Shown here piece after piece: positions 36,201-45,021 of a DNA stretch of 64,000 bases. The DNA is taken from NCBI RefSeq assembly GCF_009649785.1, contig NZ_WJOK01000015.1, forward strand, positions 62,001-126,000, written 5' to 3'. Position 1 is the first letter of the stretch. Each line of letters starts with the position of its first letter. Under the pieces are notes generated by a model, which saw only the letters and a program-made list of their open reading frames with translations, did not search any database and was not told the origin of the DNA. This stretch comes from Agrobacterium tumefaciens (GTDB lineage Bacteria > Pseudomonadota > Alphaproteobacteria > Rhizobiales > Rhizobiaceae). The translations under genes and the position numbers were made by a program.

Positions 36201-37097
36201 ATGACGACATTCGATTTCCGCCAGGCTCTGCACGGTATTTCCGGCGTCCCCGTAACGGCTTACGAGACAGACGGGGAAGTCGATATAGCTGTCACCATCG
36301 AAGCCTATGCCCGTGTAGCAAAGGCGGGCATCCACAATATCGTTGCTGCGGGCAATACCGGCGAGTTTTACGCGTTGACGCCCGCTGAAATTTTCAAGGT
36401 CTACGAAGCCGCGATTGAAGGGGTGAACGGGCAAGCCCCCGTTACTGCAGCGATTGGACGCTCGCAGCGGGAGGCCCTGTCAATGGCGCGTCGGGCCAGG
36501 GAGATGGGCGCGTCTGCGGTCATGTCCCACCAGCCGGTTGACCCGTTCGCAGCGCCGCAATCACAGATCGACTATTTTATCGGCCTGGCTGAAGGCAGCG
36601 AATTGCCTCTCGTAGCCTATGTCCGCGCCGACGGGTTCTCGGTCAACGACATGGTCAGACTATCGAGCCATCCGAATGTCTCAGGCATAAAGTTCGCGAC
36701 GACCGATATTATGCTTCTGTCGCGTGCGATCGCCGCTTCCGATCCTGACGGCTCACTTTACGTGTGTGGACTGGCAGAAAGCTGGGCTCCCGCCTTCTGC
36801 GCCGTCGGAGCCCGCGGTTTCACATCCGGTCTCGTCAATGTCGCACCGCAATTTTCCCTGCAAGTTCATGATGCACTGACGGCCGGCGATTTCTCGGCCG
36901 CACGTAAGATCGTTGAAAAGATCGAGTTGTTCGAACGGCTGCGGACACGATACCGGAACGGCGCCAATGTGACTGTGGTAAAGGAAGCGATGCAGATACA
37001 GGGGCTTGCGGTTGGCCCAGTTCGAGCACCAGGACTCGCCCGTCTGGACGACGAGGATCGTGCAACACTTGAAGTGCTGCTTACCAGCTGGCAATGA
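36201..37097 (+). CDS. DapA-superfamily 2-keto-3-deoxy-acid aldolase or dehydratase
   Basis: A 298-residue barrel enzyme. The Schiff-base lysine is K164 (VSGIKFATTD) and the catalytic Tyr is Y139 (LVAYVRAD). The phosphate- or carboxylate-binding loop reads AGNTGEFYALT, with G-N-T-G-E where DapA has G-T-T-G-E. It should act on the 2-keto-3-deoxy acid made by the dehydratase of this cluster, splitting it to pyruvate plus an aldehyde or dehydrating it. ATG 36201 has AAGGAAA upstream. It is the last gene of the rightward unit. Confidence 0.85.
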   Translation: MTTFDFRQALHGISGVPVTAYETDGEVDIAVTIEAYARVAKAGIHNIVAAGNTGEFYALTPAEIFKVYEAAIEGVNGQAPVTAAIGRSQREALSMARRAREMGASAVMSHQPVDPFAAPQSQIDYFIGLAEGSELPLVAYVRADGFSVNDMVRLSSHPNVSGIKFATTDIMLLSRAIAASDPDGSLYVCGLAESWAPAFCAVGARGFTSGLVNVAPQFSLQVHDALTAGDFSAARKIVEKIELFERLRTRYRNGANVTVVKEAMQIQGLAVGPVRAPGLARLDDEDRATLEVLLTSWQ

Positions 37098-37219
37098 CAG
37101 AAGCCTCATTCCCAACTATGGAGACACACTACGATGCCGATGATGGCACCCAACCCATCTGTGGAATTATGCGCCTAACCGGCTCGGTTGCGATGAACAA
37201 ACAATGCCTTGCGTCACGC

Positions 37220-37244
37220 CCAGATAACCATTGTGGTTATCTGG
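37220..37244. terminator. Perfect 11-bp hairpin between convergent genes
   Basis: CCAGATAACCA and TGGTTATCTGG pair perfectly around TTG. It lies 122 bases after the DapA-like gene and contains the stop codon of the convergent vapC. There is no T run, so it would not be a classical intrinsic terminator; a bidirectional stop or transcript-end hairpin is suggested. Confidence 0.45.
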
Positions 37245-37656
37245 ACCAGGGGTTGATCACTTTCACGCCGGCAGCCTCGAAAGGGCTTGTATCGCGAGTT
37301 GAGATCGTGAGGCCATTTGCTACGGCTGTGGCTGCAATGTAGCCATCGGCCGTGCCGATCGCTTTCCCAGACGCTCGAGCGCGTGCCATCAGTTCAGAGT
37401 AGAACTGAGAAGTAGCCAGATCGAAGGACAGGATGCGGCCGGAAAAGTGTGGCAGCACCTCGCCCTCGATACGGTCGCGGAGGATAGTTTGCCGTCTGCC
37501 TGAAGGCATAGCAGCAATTTCGAAGCGAAGTTCCGCAATCGTTATTGCGGAGATGAACAGCGTTTCGACAGCTTGGGCGTCCAACCAGGCAATCACCGCC
37601 TCGTCCGGAACCGGTTTCCAAGGTTCGGATATGACGTTGGTGTCAAGCAGGATCAT
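37237..37656 (-). CDS. vapC: PIN-domain toxin, VapC/FitB type
   Basis: A 139-residue PIN-domain ribonuclease. Acidic active-site residues are D5 (LLDTNVISE), E in ITIAELRFEI, D in TADGYIAATA and D in ISTRDTSPF. FitB-type members share the VISE and LRFEI forms. By family it cleaves tRNA or other RNA. Its start overlaps the antitoxin stop by 4 bp. The pair likely stabilises the replicon or acts in stress. Confidence 0.92.
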   Translation of the reverse strand: MILLDTNVISEPWKPVPDEAVIAWLDAQAVETLFISAITIAELRFEIAAMPSGRRQTILRDRIEGEVLPHFSGRILSFDLATSQFYSELMARARASGKAIGTADGYIAATAVANGLTISTRDTSPFEAAGVKVINPWSR

Positions 37657-37907
37657 TCGAAGGTCATCGGCTTAGCAGGTGTCTTGTCGCGACTTTTCTG
37701 AAGAGCTTCAACGTCGCTGTTGGAAAGCTCTGCGTCGCGACCAATGGCCGCTAGCAAGGACCCGAGCTGAATACGTTCCGGAGGACGAACAGCCGCTTCA
37801 ATAATGTCACGAATCTCGGCCTCCGTGCTCCGGCCATGATGAGCCGCTCGCACCCTCAGAGCGCGATGTGTTTCTTCAGAAAGGTTACGAATGGTGACTG
37901 CCGGCAT
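37653..37907 (-). CDS. FitA-like ribbon-helix-helix antitoxin
   Basis: An 84-residue protein starting MPAVTIRNLSEETHRALRVRAAHHGRSTEAEIRDIIEAAV, the Arc/FitA ribbon-helix-helix found with FitB-type PIN toxins. The C-terminal part (ALQKSRDKTPAKPMTFE) is the toxin-binding tail. ATG 37907 is preferred over the ATG three codons upstream because of AAGGATG spacing. It should repress its own promoter; TTTGATATCAAA at 37935-37946 is a candidate operator. Confidence 0.88.
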   Translation of the reverse strand: MPAVTIRNLSEETHRALRVRAAHHGRSTEAEIRDIIEAAVRPPERIQLGSLLAAIGRDAELSNSDVEALQKSRDKTPAKPMTFE

Positions 37908-37934
37908 TGATATCATCCTTGGAAAAATGATCTC

Positions 37935-37946
37935 TTTGATATCAAA
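37935..37946. promoter_or_regulatory. 12-bp palindrome upstream of the FitA/VapC-type pair
   Basis: TTTGATATCAAA is a perfect palindrome 28 bp before the antitoxin start, in an A+T-rich stretch. A second partial copy (TGATATCAT) overlaps the ribosome-site region at 37909-37917. Binding by the antitoxin is inferred from family habit. Confidence 0.5.
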
Positions 37947-38290
37947 ATACCAATAATGATGCTAAAATTCAAAAGTATTGAGTTTCAGCAGGATTTGACC
38001 CGTTTTTCCATTTCGCGGCCGACAATCCGTCGAGAATACCGCAACCACGAGCTATCGTCTTCTCGGGAAGATCTATGCACGCCTTGCGAGAATGATTGTC
38101 GAGCGGGCGGGGTTTTCAGCGAGACATGAGCATGACCCGAAATTTTCCATACTGGCCATTTCCAAATGGCCAATTTCCAAGAAAACAGTGCTTCCCCCGG
38201 TGAGGCTGGCTATCGCGCATGCTGTCCGTGTGATCGAGATTGGACGTGTCTGATGTTGCCCTAGGGGTCTTCCGCGTCCATATAGTTCTA
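37947..38290. other. Intergenic region without a recognised gene
   Basis: About 340 bases between the toxin-antitoxin promoter and the J-domain gene. Short frames on either strand show no family resemblance. The segment near 37950-37980 is A+T rich. Confidence 0.4.
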
Positions 38291-38896
38291 ATGACGCATG
38301 ATTCGAAAATATTCGTAGGTCTTCGATCCGCTCGCAAACGCTCGCCATCGCCCAGCCAAGCCACAGGCCCAAAATGCCAATGGGACGGGTGTGAAAAGAG
38401 CGGTACTCACCGTGCGCCGGTGGGATCGGGTGCAGAAGGTCTTTTTCTCTTATTCTGCCTTGAGCATGTGACTGACTACAACAAGGGTTATAGTTTTACG
38501 ACACCACCCTCCAATGCCGACGTCGCCCGTTACCAAAAAGAAGCGACGACGGGTGCGCGCCCGACCTGGGGAAAGAGGGTGAGCGCGGCGACTGAAACTC
38601 CGTTACCGTCTTCAGTTCGTTCAGGCTCGGCAAAAACGCTAAATGCTCGCAAAGCCGATCGGCAAGGGCAAACCCGGATCGGCGCCCAACAGAGAAAGCT
38701 CAAGGTACTGGAAGCCAAAGCTTTCGAAACACTCGGCCTTTCTTCCCAGGCGACATCCCAAGAAATCAAGAGCCGCTATAAGGAGAGGCTCAAAATGCAC
38801 CATCCCGACGCCAATGACGGAGACCGCAATTCTGAGGATGCACTTCGAAGCTCAATCGAAGCGTATCGAATCCTTAAATTGAACGGTTTTTGCTAA
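38291..38896 (+). CDS. J-domain (DnaJ-like) protein with N-terminal Cys/His region
   Basis: A 201-residue protein of a type common in Rhizobiaceae. The N-terminal half reads CQWDGCEKSGTHRAPVG and LFCLEHVTDYNKGYSF, with spaced Cys and His that could hold a metal. The C-terminal J domain is AFETLGLSSQATSQEIKSRYKERLKMHHPDANDGD with the HPD triad that stimulates DnaK ATPase. ATG 38291 (MTHDSKIF) starts where relatives do; the frame runs 17 codons further upstream. The client is unknown. It stands alone, without a dnaK neighbour. Confidence 0.85.
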   Translation: MTHDSKIFVGLRSARKRSPSPSQATGPKCQWDGCEKSGTHRAPVGSGAEGLFLLFCLEHVTDYNKGYSFTTPPSNADVARYQKEATTGARPTWGKRVSAATETPLPSSVRSGSAKTLNARKADRQGQTRIGAQQRKLKVLEAKAFETLGLSSQATSQEIKSRYKERLKMHHPDANDGDRNSEDALRSSIEAYRILKLNGFC

Positions 38897-39431
38897 AGCC
38901 TGCTTGAAAAGGGGCCTAAGATCTCTGCCTTCAAGGGACCCGAGCCACTGACCCGCTCCAACGCATAGATGAGATGATCACTCGGACCTCAATCCAAGCC
39001 AAAATTTCTTAAATGCATTCAAGGAGCGTCTCCGTCATTCGCCCAGCAGCTACGTGCAGACACGTGCTCCGTTGCACGACATCGCTCTGGGTAGTGGGTC
39101 GTCGGCATGGTTTGTGTTTGTCGCTATTCGACCGCAAAAGCGAAGACACCGAGATAGGCTATTGGACAAACTCTGCCTTGAGGAGAATGGCCGTCATCAC
39201 CACTTAAATGGCCGAAAGACACAGGGATACCGATCTCCATGTTGTCACTACGCAACCGTGCGACACTCTGATTGCCCATATTCAGTCCCGCAGAACGGTG
39301 AGGCTCCATCAGTTTTGGTGGAGCGCGCGTTGATGCTCCCCGCAAGGGCGCCCAGCCTGTCGGTGGTCGGGACTTCGGCTTTTGTCTCGGCACGCCGGGT
39401 GCTTGAGGGCCAACTCTCGGTCCCCGATCAT
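38897..39431. other. Intergenic region without a recognised gene
   Basis: About 535 bases between the J-domain gene and the end of the HWE kinase. Frames on both strands (for example leftward 39124-39393) lack family resemblance and ribosome sites. I see no repeat or RNA gene. Confidence 0.4.
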
Positions 39432-40439
39432 TTATCCAGAAAGATGGCTTTCTTTCATCCTTAGCGTTACAACGACGCCGCCCTCTACCCAGTTATAGTC
39501 GATTGATCCACCGAGTTGTCCAGAGACTGTCCTGTGCAACATCTTACTGCCGTAACCGTCTGACGATCTGGGCGACTGGGCAGGGTCGCCTCCGTGTTCG
39601 CTCCAGACGATCTCGACCTCGTCTTCGATTACAGAACCGGATATGTCGAGCAATCCCGCATTATTCGACAAGGCACCATATTTGAGCGAATTCGTTGCCA
39701 ACTCGTGTATCACGAGTGCCAGGCTGGTTGCGGCCTTTTCTCCTAATCCCATCCGCGGCACAGCAACGCGGATGCGACCTGCAAAAGCTCCGACGTCGTC
39801 GTAAGGGGCAAGCAGCACAGCAAAGAGGTCACCGAGCAATGCCGATCTCCCCTGGCCATCGGGGAGCGGGCGCACCAGTTCGTGGGCCCTGCCGAGGGCC
39901 GTCAGTCGCTCAGTCAACTGCTTTGCCATTTCCTCTTTTGTCTCGGTCGTCCGCGAGGTGATATTTGTTAATCCAGAGGCCAGAGCCAGAATATTCTTGA
40001 CGCGATGGCTCATCTCGCCGGCAAGGAGTTCATGCCCTTCCTCCGCCTGCTTGCGGCCCGTGACGTCAAGAAAGATGCCTGTCATTTTTTCGGTTGCAGC
40101 GTCTCCCTCGTTGCCCTGGCCCCGAGCGGAAATCCAACGAACGTCGGAGGCGTTCGTGAGAATGCGGAAATCAATTTCAAACGGGCCGTCGATGGCGCGG
40201 GTTGCGACGAACGCCGCCCTGACGCGGTCTCGGTCAGCGGGATGCACCTTGGCGGAAAGATGCTCGAAAGTGAGGTCTACCTCGCCGCAAATGTCCCAGA
40301 GTTCGTAAGCCTTGGCATCCATCACAAACGTGTCGTCATCAACGATCCAGGCCCAGAGCGCGACCCCGGCCGACTGGATAGCACGCCTGAGCTCGGCTGT
40401 ACTCCATTCAGGTTGTGATGTGCCTTTGCTCAATTTCAA
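39432..40439 (-). CDS. PAS-domain sensor histidine kinase of the HWE/HisKA_2 type
   Basis: About 335 residues. A PAS domain covers about 20-130 (ALWAWIVDDDTFVMDAKAYELWDI ... MTGIFLDVTGRKQAEE). The phosphoacceptor is H145 in EMSHRVKNILALASGL. The ATP-binding domain has the HWE-type N-box VIHELATNSLKYGALS and ends with VEIVWSEHGGD and GYGSKMLHRTVSGQLGG. There is no membrane segment, so it senses a cytosolic signal. The start is probably TTG 40439 after GGGAG, because no suitable ATG exists. It is divergent from the large hybrid kinase 106 bp away. No separate response regulator lies nearby. Confidence 0.85.
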   Translation of the reverse strand: MKLSKGTSQPEWSTAELRRAIQSAGVALWAWIVDDDTFVMDAKAYELWDICGEVDLTFEHLSAKVHPADRDRVRAAFVATRAIDGPFEIDFRILTNASDVRWISARGQGNEGDAATEKMTGIFLDVTGRKQAEEGHELLAGEMSHRVKNILALASGLTNITSRTTETKEEMAKQLTERLTALGRAHELVRPLPDGQGRSALLGDLFAVLLAPYDDVGAFAGRIRVAVPRMGLGEKAATSLALVIHELATNSLKYGALSNNAGLLDISGSVIEDEVEIVWSEHGGDPAQSPRSSDGYGSKMLHRTVSGQLGGSIDYNWVEGGVVVTLRMKESHLSG

Positions 40440-40544
40440 ATTTCTCCCACCCCATACAAAAGCTGGTATCGTTCTAGAACTAGCTGGCCAGCGAAGCGTT
40501 ATCAATGTTCTACGTAGGATGTGCTTTATTGGGATGGAAGTGGA

Positions 40545-43500
40545 ATGGCATTAATTTCGGACCGGTATCGGGACATATTTGTTGGCGATGGAGAGATGGC
40601 GCAGATGATGCGGCGCCATGATTGGGCGGATAGTACACTTGGTTGTCCGGACGAGTGGCCCGAAGCGCTGAAGGTCGCAATTCGGCTGTTGCTCACCTCA
40701 AAATTTGAAATGTGGCTTGGCTGGGGTCCAGACATCGCCTTTTTCTATAACGACGCCTATAGGCCGACCTTGGGAAATAAGCACCCCAACGCGCTTGCTG
40801 TGCCGACAAAGATATTATGGTCTGAAATCTGGAATGATATCAAAGGGCGCTTGGAAATCGTTTATTCAAGCGGAGAGGCAACCTGGGACCGTGCGCTGCT
40901 CTTGCTTCTCGAACGCGACGGGTATCCGGAAGAAACGTATCATACCTTCTCCTACAGTCCGCTGATCGGAGACAGTGGCAAGGTCGAGGGCGTCTTCTGC
41001 GCGGTCACGGAAGAAACCGAGCGGGTCATCAGTGAACGCCGCCTGGCAACTATGCGGACCCTGGCGTCTGGCCTTGCCGTGGCCGACACCGAGGTCGAAG
41101 TCTTCAACGCTTCACGCAAAGCGCTTAACGACAACCCTCAGGATCTTCCCTTCTGCGCACTTTACGTTTTTGACGAGAACGGCAATGCGATGCGCCGGTG
41201 GGTTTGCGGCACAGCTGAAGACGACACTTTATTGCCGGTAACAATAAACCGTGGTGTGGGTATCTGGAACCTTGAACGCGCCTGGCAAGAACAGGCCATG
41301 GATCTGATAAAGTTGTCGGCCACAGACGTCATCCCGTCGGGGCCTTGGCAAAGAGCGCCATCTCAGGCTGCGGTCATTCCTTTGGTCGGACAAGCCAGCG
41401 ACCAACCCAAGGGGGTAATGATCACCGGGCTCAATCCGCATCGGGCGGTCAGCGACGATTATCTGGATTTCCTTAAATTGATTGCCGGCCAGATCACCTC
41501 GCGCTTGGCGAGCGCCGAAGCGTTCGAAACAGAACGTCGACGGGCAGCGGCACTTGCAGAGGCTGCTGAGATCCGGGAAAAAGCAGCGTTGGCACTCGAG
41601 CAGCTCAATCGTCAACTCTCCTCAGAAGTGGAACTTCGGACCGCGGAGCGAGATCGGATGCGCGCCCTGTTCCAGCAAGCCCCAAGTTTCATGTGCATCC
41701 TCAGCGGGCCTGAACACACGTTCGAGCTGGTCAACGATGCCTATAATCAACTTGTCGGGCATCGCGAGCTCCTTGGCCTCAGCGTCAGAGAGGCGCTGCC
41801 TGAGATTGCTGGGCAAGGCTTCTTCGAATTGCTCGACGGTGTTTTTCGATCGGGCACGCCGTACATAGGTCGTTATGTGCCTGTTTTCCTGGAACGGGAT
41901 GGCAAGGAGCAGCCGGATCAGCGCTTCGTACATTTGATCTACCAGCCAATTTTTGATCTTAACGGATCAGTGACGGGGATCTTCGTTGACGGCTTCGATG
42001 TCACGGACCAGAAGCGTGCTGAGGATCAGCTTCAGAGCCTTAACCACACCCTTGAGGAAAAAGTAGAGCAGCGCACTATTGAACTGAGAACTGCGCTTCT
42101 GAAGCTAGAGAAAGAAACTGTCGAGCGCGAAACCGCACAGATCGCGTTGAGGCAGGCGCAAAAGATGGAAGCGCTGGGTAACCTCACAGGCGGCGTGGCG
42201 CATGACTTCAACAATCTTCTCCAGGTCGTGAGCGGCAACCTGCAGCTTCTCTCCAAAGATATCGACGGCAACAGGCGGGCAGAACAACGCCTGAATAATG
42301 CTCTGGCCGGCGTTGCCCGCGGCGCAAAGCTCGCATCGCAGCTTTTGGCCTTCGGTCGCCGTCAGCCGCTCGAGCCCAAAGTCGTCAATGTTCGAAAACT
42401 CATCCAGAATATGGACGATATGCTGCGCCGGGCACTGGACGAAGAGATAGAACTCGAAACCGTTGTCTCCGGCGGGTTATGGAATACGCTGATCGATCCG
42501 AGTCAGCTGGAGAACGCCATCCTTAACCTGGCAATCAATTCGAGGGACGCGATGGAAGGCCGCGGACGATTGACAATCGAGACCGGAAATGCGGTTCTCG
42601 ACGACAATTACGCCCGTTCACACGACGATGTCCGTCCCGGACAATATGTACTCGTTGCAGTGACCGATACGGGGTCAGGAATATCGCCGGATATCATCGA
42701 GCATGTCTTGGAACCGTTCTTCAGCACGAAAACGGACGGGAAGGGAAGCGGCCTCGGTTTGTCGATGGTTTACGGCTTTCTTAAGCAGTCCGGCGGCCAC
42801 CTCAAAATCTACAGCGAGGTCGGGCATGGGACGACCATGAAACTCTATATGCCGCGCACGGTGCAGGTCGAAGACAGCCTGAGTGATCCAGAGGCCATTG
42901 CGGTGACGGGTGGCACTGAAACTGTTCTCGTGGTGGAAGACGATGACGGCGTTAGGGAAACATCGGTGGCGCTGCTAACGGACCTTGGTTACCGCGTCCT
43001 CCAAGCGAGAGACGCACAGTCCGCATTCGCCGTCGTCAGCAGTGGCGTTCAGATCGACCTGCTGTTCACGGACGTCGTGATGCCGGGCCCGATGCGCAGC
43101 ACAGATCTTGCGAGGAAGGCCAAGGCTCAGTTCCCTGGCATGGCCGTGTTATTTACCTCAGGCTACACCGAAAATTCGATCGTCCACGGCGGCCGGTTGG
43201 ACGCTGGTGTCGAGTTGCTATCCAAACCCTACACGCGTGAGGCACTGGCCCGCAAAGTCCGCCACGTCCTGAACAACGCGCAGCAACACAGGATTGCCTT
43301 GCAACGGATGGAGCGCCAGGAGCCCGCGCCTGCACCCGAGCAGGAGCCGCTTGATAGCCGCCCAACGGTGTCTGCAAAACCGCATGTCCTTATCGTTGAG
43401 GATGAGCCGCTTATCCTGATGTCGACGGTCGACATGGTAGAGGAGCTTGGTCACACGGTGCACGAGGCTAACTCAGCGGAAGATGCCCTCAGCGTCCTTG

Positions 43501-43730
43501 AGACCAACAGGATCGACATGTTGCTGACAGATGTCGGTCTGCCCGGCATGTCCGGGATCGAACTTGCAAGGCACGTAAGGGAACGCTGGCCAAACGTGCG
43601 GATCGTTTTCGCAAGCGGTGACGACAACGCCAAGACAGCCTCGGGCATTTCCGATGCGCAGCAATTATCCAAGCCTTTCAGTATCGATGGGCTGCGACAG
43701 GTGTTGGGTAAGGCCGATCGGACCTTGTGA
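40545..43730 (+). CDS. Soluble hybrid histidine kinase: PAS-like, GAF, PAS, HisKA, HATPase, two receiver domains
   Basis: A 1061-residue multidomain kinase. The order is: PAS-like N-terminal domain (about 1-160; GWGPDIAFFYNDAYRPTLG), GAF-like domain (about 165-330), coiled coil (about 335-370), PAS (about 375-500), coiled coil and HisKA with H553 (GGVAHDFNNLLQVVSGNL), HATPase (N-box LNLAINSRDAM, then DTGSGISPD and GKGSGLGLSMVYG). Then come receiver 1 with phospho-Asp D843 (FTDVVMPGPM) and receiver 2 with D996 (LTDVGLPGMSG). No membrane segment is present. It probably relays phosphate internally to an unlinked partner. ATG 40545 follows GGAAGTGGA. Confidence 0.88.
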   Translation: MALISDRYRDIFVGDGEMAQMMRRHDWADSTLGCPDEWPEALKVAIRLLLTSKFEMWLGWGPDIAFFYNDAYRPTLGNKHPNALAVPTKILWSEIWNDIKGRLEIVYSSGEATWDRALLLLLERDGYPEETYHTFSYSPLIGDSGKVEGVFCAVTEETERVISERRLATMRTLASGLAVADTEVEVFNASRKALNDNPQDLPFCALYVFDENGNAMRRWVCGTAEDDTLLPVTINRGVGIWNLERAWQEQAMDLIKLSATDVIPSGPWQRAPSQAAVIPLVGQASDQPKGVMITGLNPHRAVSDDYLDFLKLIAGQITSRLASAEAFETERRRAAALAEAAEIREKAALALEQLNRQLSSEVELRTAERDRMRALFQQAPSFMCILSGPEHTFELVNDAYNQLVGHRELLGLSVREALPEIAGQGFFELLDGVFRSGTPYIGRYVPVFLERDGKEQPDQRFVHLIYQPIFDLNGSVTGIFVDGFDVTDQKRAEDQLQSLNHTLEEKVEQRTIELRTALLKLEKETVERETAQIALRQAQKMEALGNLTGGVAHDFNNLLQVVSGNLQLLSKDIDGNRRAEQRLNNALAGVARGAKLASQLLAFGRRQPLEPKVVNVRKLIQNMDDMLRRALDEEIELETVVSGGLWNTLIDPSQLENAILNLAINSRDAMEGRGRLTIETGNAVLDDNYARSHDDVRPGQYVLVAVTDTGSGISPDIIEHVLEPFFSTKTDGKGSGLGLSMVYGFLKQSGGHLKIYSEVGHGTTMKLYMPRTVQVEDSLSDPEAIAVTGGTETVLVVEDDDGVRETSVALLTDLGYRVLQARDAQSAFAVVSSGVQIDLLFTDVVMPGPMRSTDLARKAKAQFPGMAVLFTSGYTENSIVHGGRLDAGVELLSKPYTREALARKVRHVLNNAQQHRIALQRMERQEPAPAPEQEPLDSRPTVSAKPHVLIVEDEPLILMSTVDMVEELGHTVHEANSAEDALSVLETNRIDMLLTDVGLPGMSGIELARHVRERWPNVRIVFASGDDNAKTASGISDAQQLSKPFSIDGLRQVLGKADRTL

Positions 43731-44070
43731 CCGCAATTTGGCTGGCATGGCTCGCGCACGGGTATAACCACGTTTGCCATCGCGCTGTTTGGCGATGGCA
43801 GCCTGCCACTTGCGCAAGGTTGAGTATCCAGTCCCACCTGCGCTGTTGACCGCCGGGTCATCACGATTGTGGGACTGGATCTGTGGAGATACCTCGATGC
43901 CCCTGGGCGAGCGAGGCCACGGCACTCTTCGCCGGTTAATGCGCCTTTCGGTTCTTATCCAAAGTCGACGCCCGCGCGGCGTAAGGCATAGCTCGACCGA
44001 CAAGAACCGCGCGGCAAAGAACACCACCAGCTCGATCCGGATCAGCCGTACGCCGCGGGGCACGAGATCA
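43731..44070. other. Intergenic region without a secure gene
   Basis: About 340 bases. A leftward frame at 43665-44063 contains GYSTLRKWQAAIAKQRDGKRGY, which looks protein-like, but it overlaps the end of the hybrid kinase and I recognise no family. A rightward frame covers the same bases. I leave both uncalled. Confidence 0.35.
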
Positions 44071-44277
44071 CTAGAGGCTGACGCCCTCCAGTTTCGCGAT
44101 CAGCATGTTGCGATCCTCAACCGATTTCAATCGCACCGTTAGAGCTTCGCTCTTAACCGGTACCTGGGGCGGCAGAGAGACGGCAATGCCGGGAATATTT
44201 TCGGCAGCCCACCGCCTGAAACGAGGCAACTTGTTGGGGCCGCTGATAGGAAGGGTGTGAATATATCTGAAAGTCAT
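44071..44277 (-). CDS. Small protein of unknown function (68 residues)
   Basis: From ATG 44277 the frame reads MTFRYIHTLPISGPNKLPRF and then WAAENIPGIAVSLPP, ending DRNMLIAKLEGVSL. GGAAAG precedes the start at suitable distance. There is no signal peptide or membrane helix, and I do not recognise a family. The spacing and composition look like a real gene, but no neighbour supports a role. Confidence 0.45.
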   Translation of the reverse strand: MTFRYIHTLPISGPNKLPRFRRWAAENIPGIAVSLPPQVPVKSEALTVRLKSVEDRNMLIAKLEGVSL

Positions 44278-44484
44278 GACTGCTTCTTTCCGAATGCGGG
44301 CAATGCCATGGCACAGGCGGCCAGATTTGCTCCGCAGTTTTCGTGTCGGGTTGCGAGAAACCTGACGCCAATGTCGCGGTCGCAACTATTGGCGCCAGGC
44401 AATCAGCGTCCGGCACTAACCCTTCGGATCGGAAAGACATAACGCATGGTGAGCGCGAAACCCGTTAGCTCCATCGTCGGCATG

Positions 44485-45021
44485 TCAGACACCAGAACCT
44501 TGCCGCTCGTTCAACCCCAGGATCAGGCGGCCAGAGTGACGGCGGGCATGCCAGCACCCCGGCTCTGCATCGAGTTTCCGTACAAAATCGGCAAGCGCGA
44601 TATCACCCAGCCTGTCCGCCGCCGCTTGTGGAGAAAACCATCGTCTTTTTCGGTGCGCTTTTTCGCGCCAGTGGGTCAAAGTGCCACGCACGTTCATACC
44701 GAATATCGTGACACAGCAGACAAGCTGAGGCCCATCGTTGAGGGTCTCGATGTATCTGTGCGTCATTACCGGAGCCGGGGACATGTCGCCAATAATTCCT
44801 GCCACCTTGAACGCATGTCGCGAGGCCATGACGAGGGGCGGACATGCTTTCACGAGCGGGCCATTGGGCACGATCCAGCGCTCGCGCTCACGGTCCGTGA
44901 CAAGCAGCACCTTGCGATGGCCGTCGCGCCCGATCCGCCAGGGAAGTACTCCGACCTGCTGCAACTGACCTCTGTCATCAGGTGACGAGACGATCCGGCT
45001 TGCTGTCGTAGCGCGTGTCAT
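44485..45021 (-). CDS. NUDIX-like protein lacking the catalytic glutamates
   Basis: A 178-residue protein that follows the layout of small rhizobial NUDIX hydrolases: VGVLPWRIGRDGHRKVLLVTDRERERWIVPNG, the NUDIX-box position, then VMTHRYIETLNDGPQLVCCVTIFGMNVRGTLTHWREKAHRKRRWFSPQAAAD. At the box, where the consensus is A-R-E-x-x-E-E-x-G, the protein has SRHAFKVAG: the three Glu are His, Lys and Val. Mg2+-pyrophosphate hydrolysis is therefore unlikely. The start ATG 45021 overlaps the preceding small gene's stop (ATGA). It could be a binding protein or a decaying gene; the frame is intact. Confidence 0.65.
   Translation of the reverse strand: MTRATTASRIVSSPDDRGQLQQVGVLPWRIGRDGHRKVLLVTDRERERWIVPNGPLVKACPPLVMASRHAFKVAGIIGDMSPAPVMTHRYIETLNDGPQLVCCVTIFGMNVRGTLTHWREKAHRKRRWFSPQAAADRLGDIALADFVRKLDAEPGCWHARRHSGRLILGLNERQGSGV

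Noticed and set aside
43665-44063. Leftward 132-codon frame overlapping the end of the hybrid kinase
   Set aside because: It overlaps the second receiver domain, lacks a clear start site and matches no family I know.
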